A stretch of DNA of 64,000 nt from Nannochloris sp. 'desiccata' (Eukaryota; Chlorophyta; Trebouxiophyceae; Chlorellales; Chlorellaceae). Below, piece after piece: positions 23,391 through 39,179 of the stretch (its first letter is position 1; every line of letters begins with the position of its first letter). The stretch covers positions 124,001 through 188,000 of the forward strand of contig JAGTXX020000011.1 in assembly GCA_019044685.2 (NCBI GenBank), read 5' to 3'. The position numbers and the translations under genes were made by a program. Below the pieces are notes generated by a model. The model was not told the origin of the DNA, searched no databases, and saw nothing but the letters and a program-made list of their open reading frames with translations.

Positions 23391-23866
23391 ATGGCTGATG
23401 CACCAGAGACAGCTCCTTCAAGCTCTTCAAGAACACCTGCTGATTTTTTAAATAGCATCAAGGGAAAGCCAGTAATAGTAAAACTCAACTCTGGGGTTGA
23501 TTATAAAGGTGAGAACGATATTTACGAGATGGCGGGACCATTATGGCAACTGATCAGACGTCTTTAGATGTATATCAACCCCTTGCAACTTGTCGATCAC
23601 TATTTGCAGGAATGTTAGCTTGCTTAGACGGATATATGAACATTGCTATGGAACAAACAGAGGTATGTTGCAGCTAGAATATGCATGCAGCTAAATCTAG
23701 TGACCCAGCGGTCATGTTCTCAATATCTTTCACCATTCATCTCTCTCTCTCTCTCTCTCTCTCTCTTCCCCTACAGGAATACGTCGACGGACAATTAAAA
23801 AATAAATACGGAGACTGCTTTATTCGTGGCAACAATGTTCTCTACATATCAACAGCTAAACAATGA
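23391..23866 (+). CDS. LSM6: U6 snRNA-associated Sm-like protein LSm6
   Basis: Three exons, 23391..23508, 23610..23662 and 23777..23866, all in phase, giving 86 residues. LSm6 is a subunit of the LSm2-8 ring on U6 snRNA and of the LSm1-7 ring in mRNA decay. The Sm1 motif is present (KPVIVKLNSGVDYKGMLACL, then DGYMNIAMEQTE). The Sm2 motif follows (CFIRGNNVLYIS). The N-terminal 15 residues are Ser/Pro-rich. The length and the YGDCFIRGNNVLYI signature are specific for LSm6 within the family. The acceptor of intron 2 is preceded by a long CT repeat. Confidence 0.95.
23741..23766 (+). repeat. (CT)13 microsatellite in the LSM6 intron polypyrimidine tract
   Basis: Thirteen CT units run directly into TTCCCCTACAG, so the microsatellite serves as the polypyrimidine tract of intron 2. 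Confidence 0.9.
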
Positions 23867-24246
23867 CTTACTTAAACTGATTACTACAAGTGTAAATTAA
23901 TAAAAATAGTGACTATGGTGGAAGAGTGAAACAAAAAAGGAGCCCATAGAATGGCGGTATCATCAAAACATCAATTTTCATACGTATAAATTTCAGTGGT
24001 GTGGATGGCTCGGTAAGTGACTAATATGAAAAGTAAATGATGGAACGCATGGACAGTTCAGTTGGGTGGAAGAACACGTTTCGAAATCAGATATCGGATC
24101 AAAGAAAGAGAAAAAACAGTTTTCGGTAGAAAATTCGGAAGAAAGAAAAAAAAGTCACATCGTGCCATGATGTCAAGGAGGTCTTAAAAATATAGGAGGC
24201 ACTCTATTTTAGTAAAAAAGTAAAGGGGGTTTATAGGCGTTCTATT
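23867..24246. other. Convergent 3' spacer between LSM6 and VASt gene
   Basis: The stop codons of two converging genes lie 380 bp apart. The sequence is A-rich with no ORF, repeat or RNA structure that I can support. Confidence 0.5.
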
Positions 24247-25357
24247 TTAACCCTTTGTAGCAAGTCTTTGCAACATATGCAGAGTCATCGTATTCAGCAG
24301 CGCCATTCTCCACAAAATGATAAACATTGCAATCAACGCAATGAGCACAGCAGGGTTTGACTGAGGCGACTGCAAGAATGACAATAACCCTTCGTTCCCA
24401 GCATCGCCATTAGGCAATAGAAGATCATTGGTACTTGAAGTAGTGTCGGAAGCGCCGGGAATGAGCATTTTAGCTGCGCTATTGGGTGTCAAAGAGGTAA
24501 TAATTCCAAATTTAGTTGCAAGCATGCCTTCCAAAGTACAATAGGCTCGGCTCATTCCCTTGATACTTTCACTGCTAATAGTTCCTTTCAATGGACCCCA
24601 TACAGGCGCCTTGAAAGTGCATTCTCCAGTAATACTAAGTCTCGTAACTCCCGGCCTTTCTTCTTTAGCTACCCACTGGACATGGTTCTCAAAGGCATTG
24701 GCAAAAGGGACGCCGGTGGAGGTCGCGACCGCATTAATAACAAAAGAACGAGCTTCCAAATGAGCAATAGTCAATTCTTCACGGTTTACTGCTTGTTTGG
24801 GTCCTAAAGGACTCTTCAGAGGGACGCTAAATTGAATAACGCGGGTGCGCTGGCCAGAAGAGGCGCGTTTTCTCCAAGGGGAGAGAACAATGTCTATGTC
24901 ACCCAAGGTGCGATGGAATTCTGCGAGTTCTGAGCTCTTTCCAGACAAGAGATAGTTCCACAGATTGCTGAGAGCGCATGGGAAAGTGGCTTCAAGGAGG
25001 ACAGTGTGCAGAGGGCGAGGAGCTGTGAAAGGGAGTTTCGGTCCACGACTGACGAATGCTGGTAATTCAACGCTGATAATTTCACCCTCTTCTTCCTGCA
25101 CAATGGAATTTGGATGCCGCGATATTCAAGCTCAAATCCTGATTTAGGGTTACTTTCCTTACTGCAAATATATATTACTCTCTGAGTTGTATAAACCCTA
25201 CCTCTCCTCCTGCCTCGATCTTGTTTCGTTGAGGCCTCACAATCTTCCCAAATACCCAGGCTACAGCTGCAGCCGCTGGGATAATTAGCCTCAGGTGTGG
25301 CACTGCATTTCTAATTTCCTCTTGGAGCTGCTTGGGGATGTGAATTGAAACACCCAT
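24247..25357 (-). CDS. VASt-domain membrane protein (GRAM/lipid-transfer family relative)
   Basis: Two minus-strand exons, 25202..25357 and 24247..25095, phase 0, giving 334 residues. The N-terminus has a hydrophobic segment (LRLIIPAAAAVAWVFGKIV). The centre (about residues 68-225) matches the VASt fold, a StAR-like lipid-binding domain. It includes TFPCALSNLWNYLLSGKSSE near its start, SPWRKRASSGQRTRVIQFSV, and the REELTIAHLEARSFVINAVA stretch. The C-terminal helix (PAVLIALIAMFIILWRMALL) would anchor it to a membrane. Proteins of this group transfer sterols at membrane contact sites. No GRAM domain is present in the exons found, and whether the protein transports lipid here is inference from the fold. 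Confidence 0.82.
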
Positions 25358-25542
25358 ATTTTCAAAAATGATCCTCTTTTTAATTTAAATTTGCAGCCTA
25401 AGGCCGAGCTCTTTAGACTCACTAGCCACTAACTTGGCTTTACAAAATTATCAAAATGTTAACCAAGCATTGAATGGCTGCAGCTTTGACCAATAAAAAG
25501 TCCAAGTCAGCAGTTAGTTGCTGCAAGACGCCGAAAGCTGTT

Positions 25543-29739
<4,197 letters not shown>

Positions 29740-30043
29740 TTCGTTTCGAAATCAGATGCGATCTGCCAGCAATTAGCCAAGGCTATGCTCTGTAGCAACT
29801 TTAATCAACCTTTTACATTCAGGAAAAACAGTAAATGACATAACATGCAAAATATGTGGTGCATCGTGAAAAGGAATAGTAAAAATGTTGCTTTCCTTTT
29901 GGTTTTAGAGCCGCTAGCCGTCCTGAAGGAGTCTAAACCAAATATAAAAAAACCTGCCAGCTACACGTCCTATACCCCTCTATTGCAAATTTACTGGGAT
30001 ACTACTGGCAAAATGATCTTCCCTGTATCCAGAGGAAACATTC
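29740..30043. other. Spacer between beta-galactosidase and aminopeptidase genes
   Basis: It combines the beta-galactosidase upstream region and the aminopeptidase 3' region (both minus strand). Nothing further was recognised. Confidence 0.5.
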
Positions 30044-33000
30044 TTAATTCACAGACTTGCTGGCAATTTCAAACACATTCTCACTTAATCCAGGAGTCTC
30101 CACGATCCTCTGCAATTGCGCCTTCATCAATTTTTGTCTCTTAGCATCAAACTGTTTGTAGGATGTAAACGCTCCAATCATACGAGAGGCAACCTGGCGA
30201 TTAATTTTATCCACCCTCAACACAGCATCACCCAAGAACTCATATCCAGACCCATCTTCAGCATGGAAATTCACTGGGGAGCGAGCAAATGCCAAAAACA
30301 GAGAGTAGCAATTGTTAGGGTTATTAATGTTAAATGCCGGGTGATCCACCAATTCACGCACAGCAGCAACATTGCCTTCTGCGTTGCTACCTGACTGTAA
30401 CGCTACCCATTTTAAAATAACCAAGGGATCATTCTTCCATTTCTCATAAAAGGAATCCAGCGCTTCTTTCCGTGCAGCACTTCCTGCGAGATCCAAAGCA
30501 GCCAGCGCAGAGATCTCATCAGTCATGTTCACAGCAGACTTGAACCTACGAAGCAGCTCTTCAGTAACAGAAGCATCTTTCAAAGATGCTAAATAGCCCA
30601 ATGCTTTATTTTTTAAAGCACGACGAGCACAGGCAGCAGCATTAAATACATAAGGTGTTCCAACAGGATCATCATTCTCTTTGACAGCAGCTTCCAGCTC
30701 TGGCCTAAGCCTCAAAGCCAGTTCTTTCACCACATAGTCACGGACACCATGTAATAATGTAGGATCTGCACCAGGAATAGCAGCGATAAGCTCTGTATCG
30801 GCAGGGAGACTAATTGCAAAGGCCTTGTATTGACCGTCCACCGAAGGATCAGTTAATAGAGCTCTAAAGGCATCTACCAAATTGGGTTTCACACCTCCAG
30901 CAGCTGTTAAACGATCAACCAACGGTGCATTTGCATTGGAAGAGTCCGCTGCAGCAGAGTACAGGTTCAATAAAAGTTTTTTCGCCAGTACTTGGCCAGC
31001 TTCCCATCGGTTGAACGGGTCGGTGTCGTGTGCCAATAAGAAGATGAGATCTTCATCAGTTTGACCCTGGATGGTCATTTTCACAGGGGCAGAGAATCCA
31101 CGAAGCAAAGAAGGAACAGGGCGAGCTTCAATGCCTTCAAATACGAATTCTTGAGTGGAATCAGTCACTCGTAACACGGTCTCTGTGCCAATATCGGCAG
31201 CAGTGCTCGCCCCGTTCATACTTTTCCTCAAACGGAGAGTCAATGGAGAGCCATCAGTGCCGAGTAAAGAGGTACGTACAGGAATTAGTACCGGGTCTTT
31301 AGTTTCCTGTCCAGGGGAAGGTGGAATAGATTGTACAAACTTTAATGTATAAGTCCGTGCAGCCTCGTCAAAGTGACCAGTCACATTGAGATTTGGGGTA
31401 CCTGCTTGACCGTACCATTTAGAAATAGCACTTAAATCTTCATTATTAGCATCACTCATAGCAGCTAAGAAATCATCACACGTCACAGCATGCCCATCGT
31501 GACGTTTGAAATAGAGATCCATTCCTTTACGGAATCCCTCTTTACCGAGAATAGCCTCATACATTCTGACAACTTCTGCTCCTTTTTCATAGACTGTAAG
31601 CGTATAGAAATTATCCATTTTAATGTAGGAATCAGGACGAATAGGATGCGCCATGGGACCAGCATCTTCTGTAAACTGAGCCGCGCGTAAGCGAACAACA
31701 TCTTCAACTCGTTTCACCGGGCGGGAATTCATATCGGCAGAAAACTCTTGATCCCGGTAGACAGTCAACCCTTCTTTTAAAGTCAATTGGAACCAGTCTC
31801 GGCATGTTACACGGTTTCCAGTCCAATTGTGGAAGTATTCGTGGCCTACTACACCCTCAATGCGGTTAAAGTCACCATCAGTGGCTGTGTCAGGAGTTGC
31901 CAAAACAAGTCTGGAATTAAATACGTTTAATGATTTGTTCTCCATTGCACCCATGTTGAAATCATCAACAGCGACGATGTTGAACAAATCTAAATCGTAT
32001 TCAAGACCGAAAACTTCCTCATCCCACTTCATGGATCTTTGCAATGACCTCATTGCAAAGTCAACTTTGCCGATATTTTGAGTTTGAACGAAGATACGTA
32101 AGGCGACAGAACGTCCGGTACAGGTAACAAATGTATCTTCCTTCATTGCCAAATCACCAGCGACGAGGGCGAATAAGTAGCACGGCTTACGGAAAGGGTC
32201 TTCCCAAATTGTGAAATGACGACCATTCTCCAAATCACCGCTGCTGGCCAAATTGCCGTTCCCAAGTAAGACAGGGTATTTAGACTTATCAGCTTCAATA
32301 CGGGTGGTATAGATAGCCATGACATCAGGACGATCAAGAAAATAGGTTATTCCACGAAATCCTTCAGCTTCGCATTGCGTACAGAAATTGCCGCCACTTT
32401 TGTAGAGACCTTCGAGTAAAGAATTCTCTTGAGGTTTAATGATAGTAATGAGGTCCAAATCCCAGTCTGTACCCTGAGGAATGGCATCACCAGAGATGGT
32501 CAGGCCAGAAGGGGTGACGGTATAGGCAGAAGAAGGAAGCGCAGTGCCGTTGATGGCGATTGACTCCAAGGTGACATCTTCCCGTCCATTTAAAAATAAA
32601 GATTGATTAGCACTATTGTTGTTAGGCTTCATACGCATTTTAGATTCGACTTTAGTGACATCTTCATTGAGGATGAAGTTCATGGAGATGGTATCCACGG
32701 TATAAGGCACAGGGGCATAATCTTTGCGAAATTTTTCAACAGGCTTGGCAGCGGTGGCGGCGTCGGTATTGGCGGCAGCACCCATGGTGGACGTGGTACG
32801 CTTTGAGGAAGTAGAAAATTTACTACGAGATAATAACGCAAGAATTGGAAGGTTTTGATTGATGGAGGATACGGAGGTAGAACGGACTGAGGCAGTGCCT
32901 GCAAAAGAAGGAGTAAATATATTAAATTAGTTAATCGAGCATGGTTTGATTGACAAAGGTTAGGTTGATGAAGGATTCTCGTTGCTTTCTGGCAAAGAAA

Positions 33001-33230
33001 TACACGTACCTGAAACTATGGATTGGGAGTTTCGAGCGAATGCACCTGCCGTAAAAAAGAAAAATAGGTGATTGTAAATTGAATCTGTTTAGAATTTACT
33101 GATCTCTATCGTAGATGCATAGTTAACGCCTCAAACGCAGCTTAATAACATATAGAAACTTACGTGGGGAGTCTTTAAGAAGGGATCGGCGAAGGAGGCG
33201 AGAGCAGCTTGACAAAGGAAGCAGGCTCAT
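30044..33230 (-). CDS. M1 family aminopeptidase N (PepN type), organelle-targeted
   Basis: Three minus-strand exons, 33164..33230, 33010..33045 and 30044..32898, in phase, giving 985 residues. The zinc protease removes N-terminal residues from peptides. The exopeptidase motif GAMEN (MGAMENKSLNVFN) and the zinc site HEYFHNWTGNR with its downstream Glu are present, as is VYEKGAEVVRM. The layout through the C-terminal repeats follows bacterial PepN rather than animal aminopeptidase N. The two short 5' exons and the start of exon 3 encode an Arg/Ser-rich leader (SSCSRLLRRSLLKDSPRAF) suited to plastid or mitochondrial import. This leader was missed by taking the internal Met at 32785 as start. Targeting is predicted from composition only. 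Confidence 0.93.
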
Positions 33231-33641
33231 TACCACAAGATCTTAAACTGAATTCCTTGCTGCAAATATAGATTGCAACAAGTTGGGTGGCGCACTATAT
33301 GGAGCAAATTGGAATTAGAAATCGTTAACAGAATGCAAAATAGGCAGATCTCCTCACGCTTGCTTGCATTTGATGATAAAAACGCCCAAATGTGTTCCAA
33401 TTTTCTCCGATTTTCGGAAGAACGAAAAATCCGGCCGGGTGGTGCGTCCCTGCCATCGGGACTTAATTGACAACGCGTCAAGCAGAATGGCATTATAACT
33501 TTAACACAATAATTTACTAGATCTAGATATAAATATAAGCGGCATACCATATCTTGCCATCATGTCTGCGTACCGCAGACATTAAAACTTCGTTAAATTC
33601 AATCCAGCAGGACACTCACCACTGCCTAGAGCACAAACAGA
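33231..33641. promoter_or_regulatory. Divergent upstream region, aminopeptidase / lipid kinase
   Basis: 411 bp separate the two start codons. The region is AT-rich, with one GC-rich patch near 33429-33460 (CCGGCCGGGTGG). No specific factor site can be named. Confidence 0.4.
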
Positions 33642-34996
33642 ATGTCTGTGATGCCACATCCTATTGTCCTGGGGCCAGATTTGTCCCCAGAAAAGATTTT
33701 CCACGTTGACAGCCCTGCCAGTAGCAGCACAGAGCAGATTTCTGCAAGCATCTCACCAGCTCCCTCAACGGGGGTCCCTGCTGCAGCAAACACCGTCCTC
33801 TCAACCCCACCACCCCTGAGAAATGGGACAATTATCAAGGGCCATCGCAGGTCGGTGTCTAGGTTACAGCCTGCCACTGGATACAAGATGAAGGATAGGT
33901 CTCAGCCGACAGAGGGCAAGTGGGTTTTTATTGTCAATGGTTCCAAGCTTAAACAGTGGGAACAGGTAGCACCGAAACTGCTAAAGCAGCTTTCACTTGT
34001 AGAGGTAAGTAATCAGCGGATAGCCGTATTTTTTATTAGCACACATATTTTTATCTTTAATAAAATACATACTGGCGTTGCGGTGGCAACCCTTCGTCTC
34101 GCCCACCTTCTTTTTTTATTTTTTTGTTATCTTCTTTCCCTAGACCTAAACAATTCTGAACCATCAACTCTCTCTCCTTTACAGGTGCGTGTTTACGCTA
34201 CAAAATACCCCGGCCACGGCCGTAGGCTCGCAGAACGTGCTGCCCGCAATGGCGCCGACTTGGTAGGTGCAATTGGTGGCGACGGCACTTTGAATGAAGT
34301 AGTCGATGGGGTGCTGCGAGCGGGCGTTTTAGGCCCTGATGGTCTCCCACAAGCAGTAGTTACTATTTTACCCCTAGGATCTGCCTCTGATTTCCACCGC
34401 AGCATGGCTTGGGAGCCAAATAATTTTGAAGAAGCCATGTGGCGGATCGGCAAAAGAGGAAGCACCGCTGTCTTGGACGTTGCTCGGGTTCGATGTGCGA
34501 GCCCTGAGGGTATTAAAGATCGGCATTTTATAAACGTTGCATCATGCGGTGCTTCTGCACGCGCTGCACTTAAATTAGATAGTTGGAGATGGATGGGACA
34601 GAAATCTTCTTATAGATTAGCCGCCCTTGGTGCATTGATGAAATTTGTACCTCGCTCGCTTGCAGTACGATTAGATGGTGGTGAATGGGTGAAACATTCG
34701 AATACAACGATGCTAGCAGTTGGAAATGGTAGTTATTTTGGCAACGGACTGAATATCTGCCCTGATGCAAACCCGTATGATGGACAGTTGCAAGTTGTTG
34801 TCGGTAAAAAAATGGGCGTCCTTGATTTTTTATTCAAAAGACATAGATTAAAAATGGGAAAACACTTGGAAATGAAGGAGTTTTCTGCAGATAATGCCAT
34901 GAGAATAGATGTGGCATTGTGGGATAGGAAAAGACAAGGTCCTAAACTGACTGAAAGCACCTATGATGTCTTTGAAGCAAGTACAACAAGTCCTAC

Positions 34997-35060
<64 letters not shown>

Positions 35061-35534
35061 GGCAATGCAGCTGGAACTATAGCAGGGGCGCAACAACATC
35101 CTTCATTGCACAAAAGGGAACCTTCCCAAAATCTATCCCTAGTGCAAATGACACCTAATGGATCGTATACGACGCTTTCACAGCCTGGTGCTCCTATCTC
35201 TGGTGCTGCTGTGGAGGAAGCCTTTGATCCACCAATAAATAATAATGTGGCCTCCCCCGGCCGCCCTAATGCTCGAGAATGGTCTGGTTCTGAACGCTCC
35301 GGCCGCTCTGCTAGTACAATCTCCTCCTGGCAACGTAGTGCAAGTAAAGAAGATCTTCGTACAGGGTCTTCTAGTGTATCTAGACGTAAAGGTTACAATG
35401 GTGATGGCTATGGCAAAAAGCCATTGAAAGTTGCAGATTACGGCCCGGTGCCATTAGAGATTGACGGAGAAGTGATTGGACATGCTCCTTTTTCTATTGA
35501 AGTCCTCCCTTCAGCCATTAAATTTAGAGTGTAA
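33642..35534 (+). CDS. Diacylglycerol/sphingoid-base kinase family lipid kinase
   Basis: Two exons, 33642..34004 and 34185..35534, phase 0, giving 570 residues. The family signature GGDGTLNEVVDGV (ATP site) is present. Other motifs of the DAGK catalytic domain are the upstream FIVNG, LPLGSASDFHRSMAW, and the C-terminal subdomain GNGSYFGNGLNICPDANP, then DGQLQVVV. A run of 21 alanines and a long Ser/Pro-rich linker split the C-terminal lobe from its last beta strands (EIDGEVIGHAPFSIEVLPSA). The family includes sphingosine, ceramide, diacylglycerol and bacterial YegS-type kinases. The sequence resembles the YegS/DGK group, but the lipid substrate is not determined. The intron is in frame without stops and is discussed in the findings. 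Confidence 0.88.
34998..35057 (+). repeat. (GCT)20 trinucleotide repeat encoding polyalanine
   Basis: Twenty uninterrupted GCT codons plus one GCC encode 21 alanines inside the lipid kinase. The lack of codon variation indicates a recent, length-variable expansion. Confidence 0.92.
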
Positions 35535-36106
35535 AAGGGTCTGCGGTTGTTACCTACTGCCCTTAATGTATGTATTCTATGTTGTTTTGAAAACAATGAT
35601 ATCGATATCGATATATCATAATGTTTCATTGTCCAAATACAAAATAATAAAGCCCTCAAACTGAATGGGTAGCTCTGTTCTTTGTTCTTTTTATGGATCT
35701 AATATAATGCTGTATTAGGAGCTTACTTAGAATACGTGTTTTCAGAAATAATTAAGTTGTGCATGTCTTTTTTTCCTTTTCTTCTATATTTCAATCTGAC
35801 CCCACCGCTCCCCGAAGGCTTTCTTTCTACCCAGCTGGCAGATGTTCTGTTTTTGACGCGTTATATTGCATACCCTTTTTGGTAATATATCCTTGGTATG
35901 ATAATATATACGGCGACTTGATCATGTAACTCGGTTCTTCATTTATAAAAATAGAAACAAAACAGGAACTCTCCTCCGAGTCACTCTGACTGAGTCGGCT
36001 GCTGGAGCCAGAGAAAATCTGGCCAGAACCCAAATTCAGCCTTAAATGCAAAGAATAGACGTCTGAGCGAGGCTGAATTTAGATAATATAAATTTATTAG
36101 GGTGAA
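35535..36106. other. Spacer between lipid kinase and DHHC genes
   Basis: 3' region of the kinase and upstream region of the DHHC gene, both plus strand. A palindromic ATCGATATCGATAT run lies near 35600. No gene or RNA element is supported. Confidence 0.5.
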
Positions 36107-38016
36107 ATGAAGCCCGCAGGAGGGCCTGCGTTGCCCCCTCGGCCTCCGGTATGTTGCGATCACTTGATATTAATTTTATTTTTTTGTGATCATCTCATAT
36201 CCAACCCTTTAATTCCGTACCTCCCTTCCAATTGTAGAGAAAACAATCAAAACCAAGTGATGATATATCAACTAGCACTGCATCTACAAAGCAGAAAGAA
36301 CACACAGCTGCAGCATCTACTAGTTTACCTCCATCCTCTTCCATTTCACCTTCTTCTCTTCCTGCCGCTGCTTCCTCTTCTCAAACAACTCAGCAAGCTA
36401 TGCCAGCTGCACTACCCAACAGCATACAAGATGCCATGCGTGTGATCTTATCCAACGGAAACCCAGGAGCTCTCGAGCAAGTGAGTAAAAAGATGGGAAT
36501 CTCCACAGCTGATCTGACAACAACGCTTCAAGCATTACAAAGCGGAAATATGGCTGGAGTGCCAGACGAGGTACTGAATAGAGCTATGAATATGGAACAT
36601 GTAATGCGTAGTCAGTTACATACAAATGGAAACATGACAATGGCCCTCCCGATGGTGCAACTACCTGGCAGCACAGGAGGAGGAGGCAGACCGCTACTGC
36701 CGCCTGGCCATGGTCATAGCTACACCGAAACGGAAAGCAGCTCAGGAGGTTTGTTAGATGACGAAGAAGGACAGAATTGGCTAGTTATGTATCGCGGAGT
36801 CTATATGCGATATGCAGATATTGTATACGGACCTATAATCACTCTGATTGCAGCTATTTTATTCCAATCAGGTGTCTTATCGCTCGGAATGGCTCTTTGG
36901 TTGCTGCCTTTAATGTTGGTAGCAGGGGTACGCTTTATTCTCGTCGGCTTAGCTCAAATCCCTAATCAGTTACTACCATATAGTAGACTACCAGCTGGTG
37001 TTATTGCCTCTTGGGAAATGGCAGCGGAATTAACTTTTATTTTCAATCTAATGCCATATTTGCCAGACCACGTGGTGGCATGCTTTCTTCAAATAGGTCT
37101 CACTGCCATGGCCTATTATCTACATTATAAGGCATTTAACTCTGATCCGGGGTATCTGGAATTAGGTCAACCACCACCTCCTGTACCTCCACAAGAGTTT
37201 GCTGCGATGCAAGCGGCTGCTCCCTATCATTGCTTAACATGTGGCATCTACCGCCCCATTCGATCAAAGCATTGCGTAGCATGTGGTCGCTGTACTGCAG
37301 AGTTTGACCATCACTGTCCTGTTGTGGGTAACTGTATTGGTAAAGGCAATAGACGTGAATTCGCAGCGTATTTATTTATTTTATTAATAGCAGAGGTGAT
37401 ATGGTTTGCATTAGCGGTGGTGTTTTGGTCTCGTGAGTTTGATCGAGTTGCGTCTTTAGGGTTATATAGTGATTCTGTCTGGCTAGTTAGGGTTTGGAAG
37501 GTCCTTAGCACATTACCAGGTACTGCTTATATGTCCTTACTGGTTGTAGCAATCATTTTGGGCACTGTGTCGTTGGCAGGAAGGCAATTATTTTGTATTT
37601 TAATAAATATGACCACCGCAGAGCTTTTACGAAGACAGAAGTACCAGCATTTTAGGTCTGAAATTGATGGAAAGTTCTTTAATCCCTTTGATCAAGGGGT
37701 GTTGAATAATTGCGTGACCTTTTGGCAAGAAGAGAGGCCTGATTGGTACACCATGTATGATGAGTCCCGAAAAAATGGAGAAAATCCCGCTATTAGGAGT
37801 AACGGCGCAAGTGGTTTCTTTAGTGGATGGAAAATGTCGAAGCTGTTAAGACAAGCTGATGATACGAAAGCGGCCTTAATGGAAAGGAGGGAACGGAAAA
37901 GAATAGAGCGGGAAGATGTGCTGTTAGCCAAATATGGGCGAGTGCCGCACCGCCAACACAGCCATATTGATGATCCTGAGAGGCAGCATATGTGCCAGGA
38001 ATGTCACGCTGCTTGA
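36107..38016 (+). CDS. DHHC-type protein S-acyltransferase
   Basis: Two exons, 36107..36148 and 36238..38016, phase 0, giving 606 residues. The enzyme attaches palmitate to cysteines of membrane proteins. The cysteine-rich domain is CLTCGIYRPIRSKHCVACGR with CTAEFDHHCPVVGNCIG, in which DHHC has an intact catalytic Cys. Four or more membrane helices flank it (two before, two after), and the C-terminal DHHC-family TTxE-like motif is TTAELLR. The N-terminal 190 residues are unusual: a Pro leader, a Ser/Ala/Gln-rich disordered stretch and a region around LSNGNPGALEQVSKKMGIS. No ankyrin repeats are present. The C-terminal 100 residues are charged and cytosolic. Substrate proteins are unknown. Confidence 0.93.
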
Positions 38017-38268
38017 CTTAATAAAGGTACTGTTTCGTGAGAATGTAAAGAATGACTCTGAATTGAAATTTATAATTTGATGATGGTACCCTCTGGTTGT
38101 GCAAAATACAGAATGTGAAATTGCAGTGGGCCCACAACTGAGTCGATCGTGAATTGATCCTGTGGAAATCAAAGCTTCATCGGTAAAAAAACTTGGTTTA
38201 AAATCATCTAAAAGATCATCAGATATTTACAGCATACTTTTATTTACATAAATAGCATATACGCAACG

Positions 38269-39015
38269 ATGTCCGCCATGACTGCTGCCAAGAGCTCCGC
38301 CTTTGTGTGCGGCAAGCCCATCGTTCAGACTCGCGTTGCTGCCCGCCGTGTCTCTGCCAAGTAAGTAATTGGATATGCAGTTCTTATATCATAACATAAA
38401 TCATGAAGAGTGCCATGTGCTTGATGCGCTACGCAAGGCCAGGGTTTTTGTCGGAAGGATTTTGGATGGATAATTGATCCCACTCATTCGTTATTTATTC
38501 ACTATTTTTGCAGGCGCACTTCCCCTGTGGTTGCCAAATACGGCGAGGAAGGTCGTTTTTTCGATCTTAGCGTAAGTTCAAGCATTTTTACATTTCAAGC
38601 AGAGTTCGACGGTTGAACTGTGATGAAGCCCCTGGCGGGTTGCAGATCATGAGACCAATGTTCTTAATTTTGTCAAGGCTTTAGAGCTCAAACTTAATTA
38701 ATTGGCTTCCTAATAGCAACCTAGTAATTCTACTGACATTCCATCGCCTATTTCTACTTACAGGACCTCGAAAACACCATTGGCAGTTGGGATATGTATG
38801 GTCAAGACGAGAAGAGACGTTACAATGGTCTCCAGTCTGAGTTCTTTGAGCGCGCTGCCGGTGGCCTCAACCGCCGTGAATACCTCCAGGGTCTCGTTGC
38901 TCTCGGTGGTGTTGCTATCCTCGTTTGGGGTGCCAAGGGATCTAAGGATGCCAACCTTCCTATCACCAAGGGCCCCCAGAAGCAGGCCGAGGTCGGCCCT
39001 CGTGGAAAATTGTAG
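38269..39015 (+). CDS. PSAH: Photosystem I reaction centre subunit VI (PsaH), plastid precursor
   Basis: Three exons, 38269..38360, 38514..38571 and 38764..39015, in phase, giving 133 residues. PsaH is a one-helix PSI subunit near PsaL that helps dock LHCII during state transitions. The transit peptide (AAKSSAFVCGKPI, VAARRVSAKR) ends near the mature start KYGEEGRFFDL. Diagnostic segments are DLENTIGSWDMYGQDEKRRY, a membrane helix (LQGLVALGGVAILVWGAKG) and LPITKGPQ. The C-terminal GPRGKL resembles land-plant PsaH, while LPITKGPQ resembles chlorophyte PsaH. The usual stop codon TAG is used. The exon GC content is higher than that of its neighbours, as expected for an abundant protein. Confidence 0.97.
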
Positions 39016-39179
39016 GCTCTTCTCTCTTCCCTTTCTGAGAGCGGTTAATTGACTTCAAAGTGAGAAGATTCTAGGAGTATTTCAAATTCTATTCTTAAAT
39101 TTGTAAAGGAAAAAAGACAAAAAAAAAACCCTACCAAAAACGGCGATGGCAATTTAGATCCTTTTTTCAATGAAAGCAA

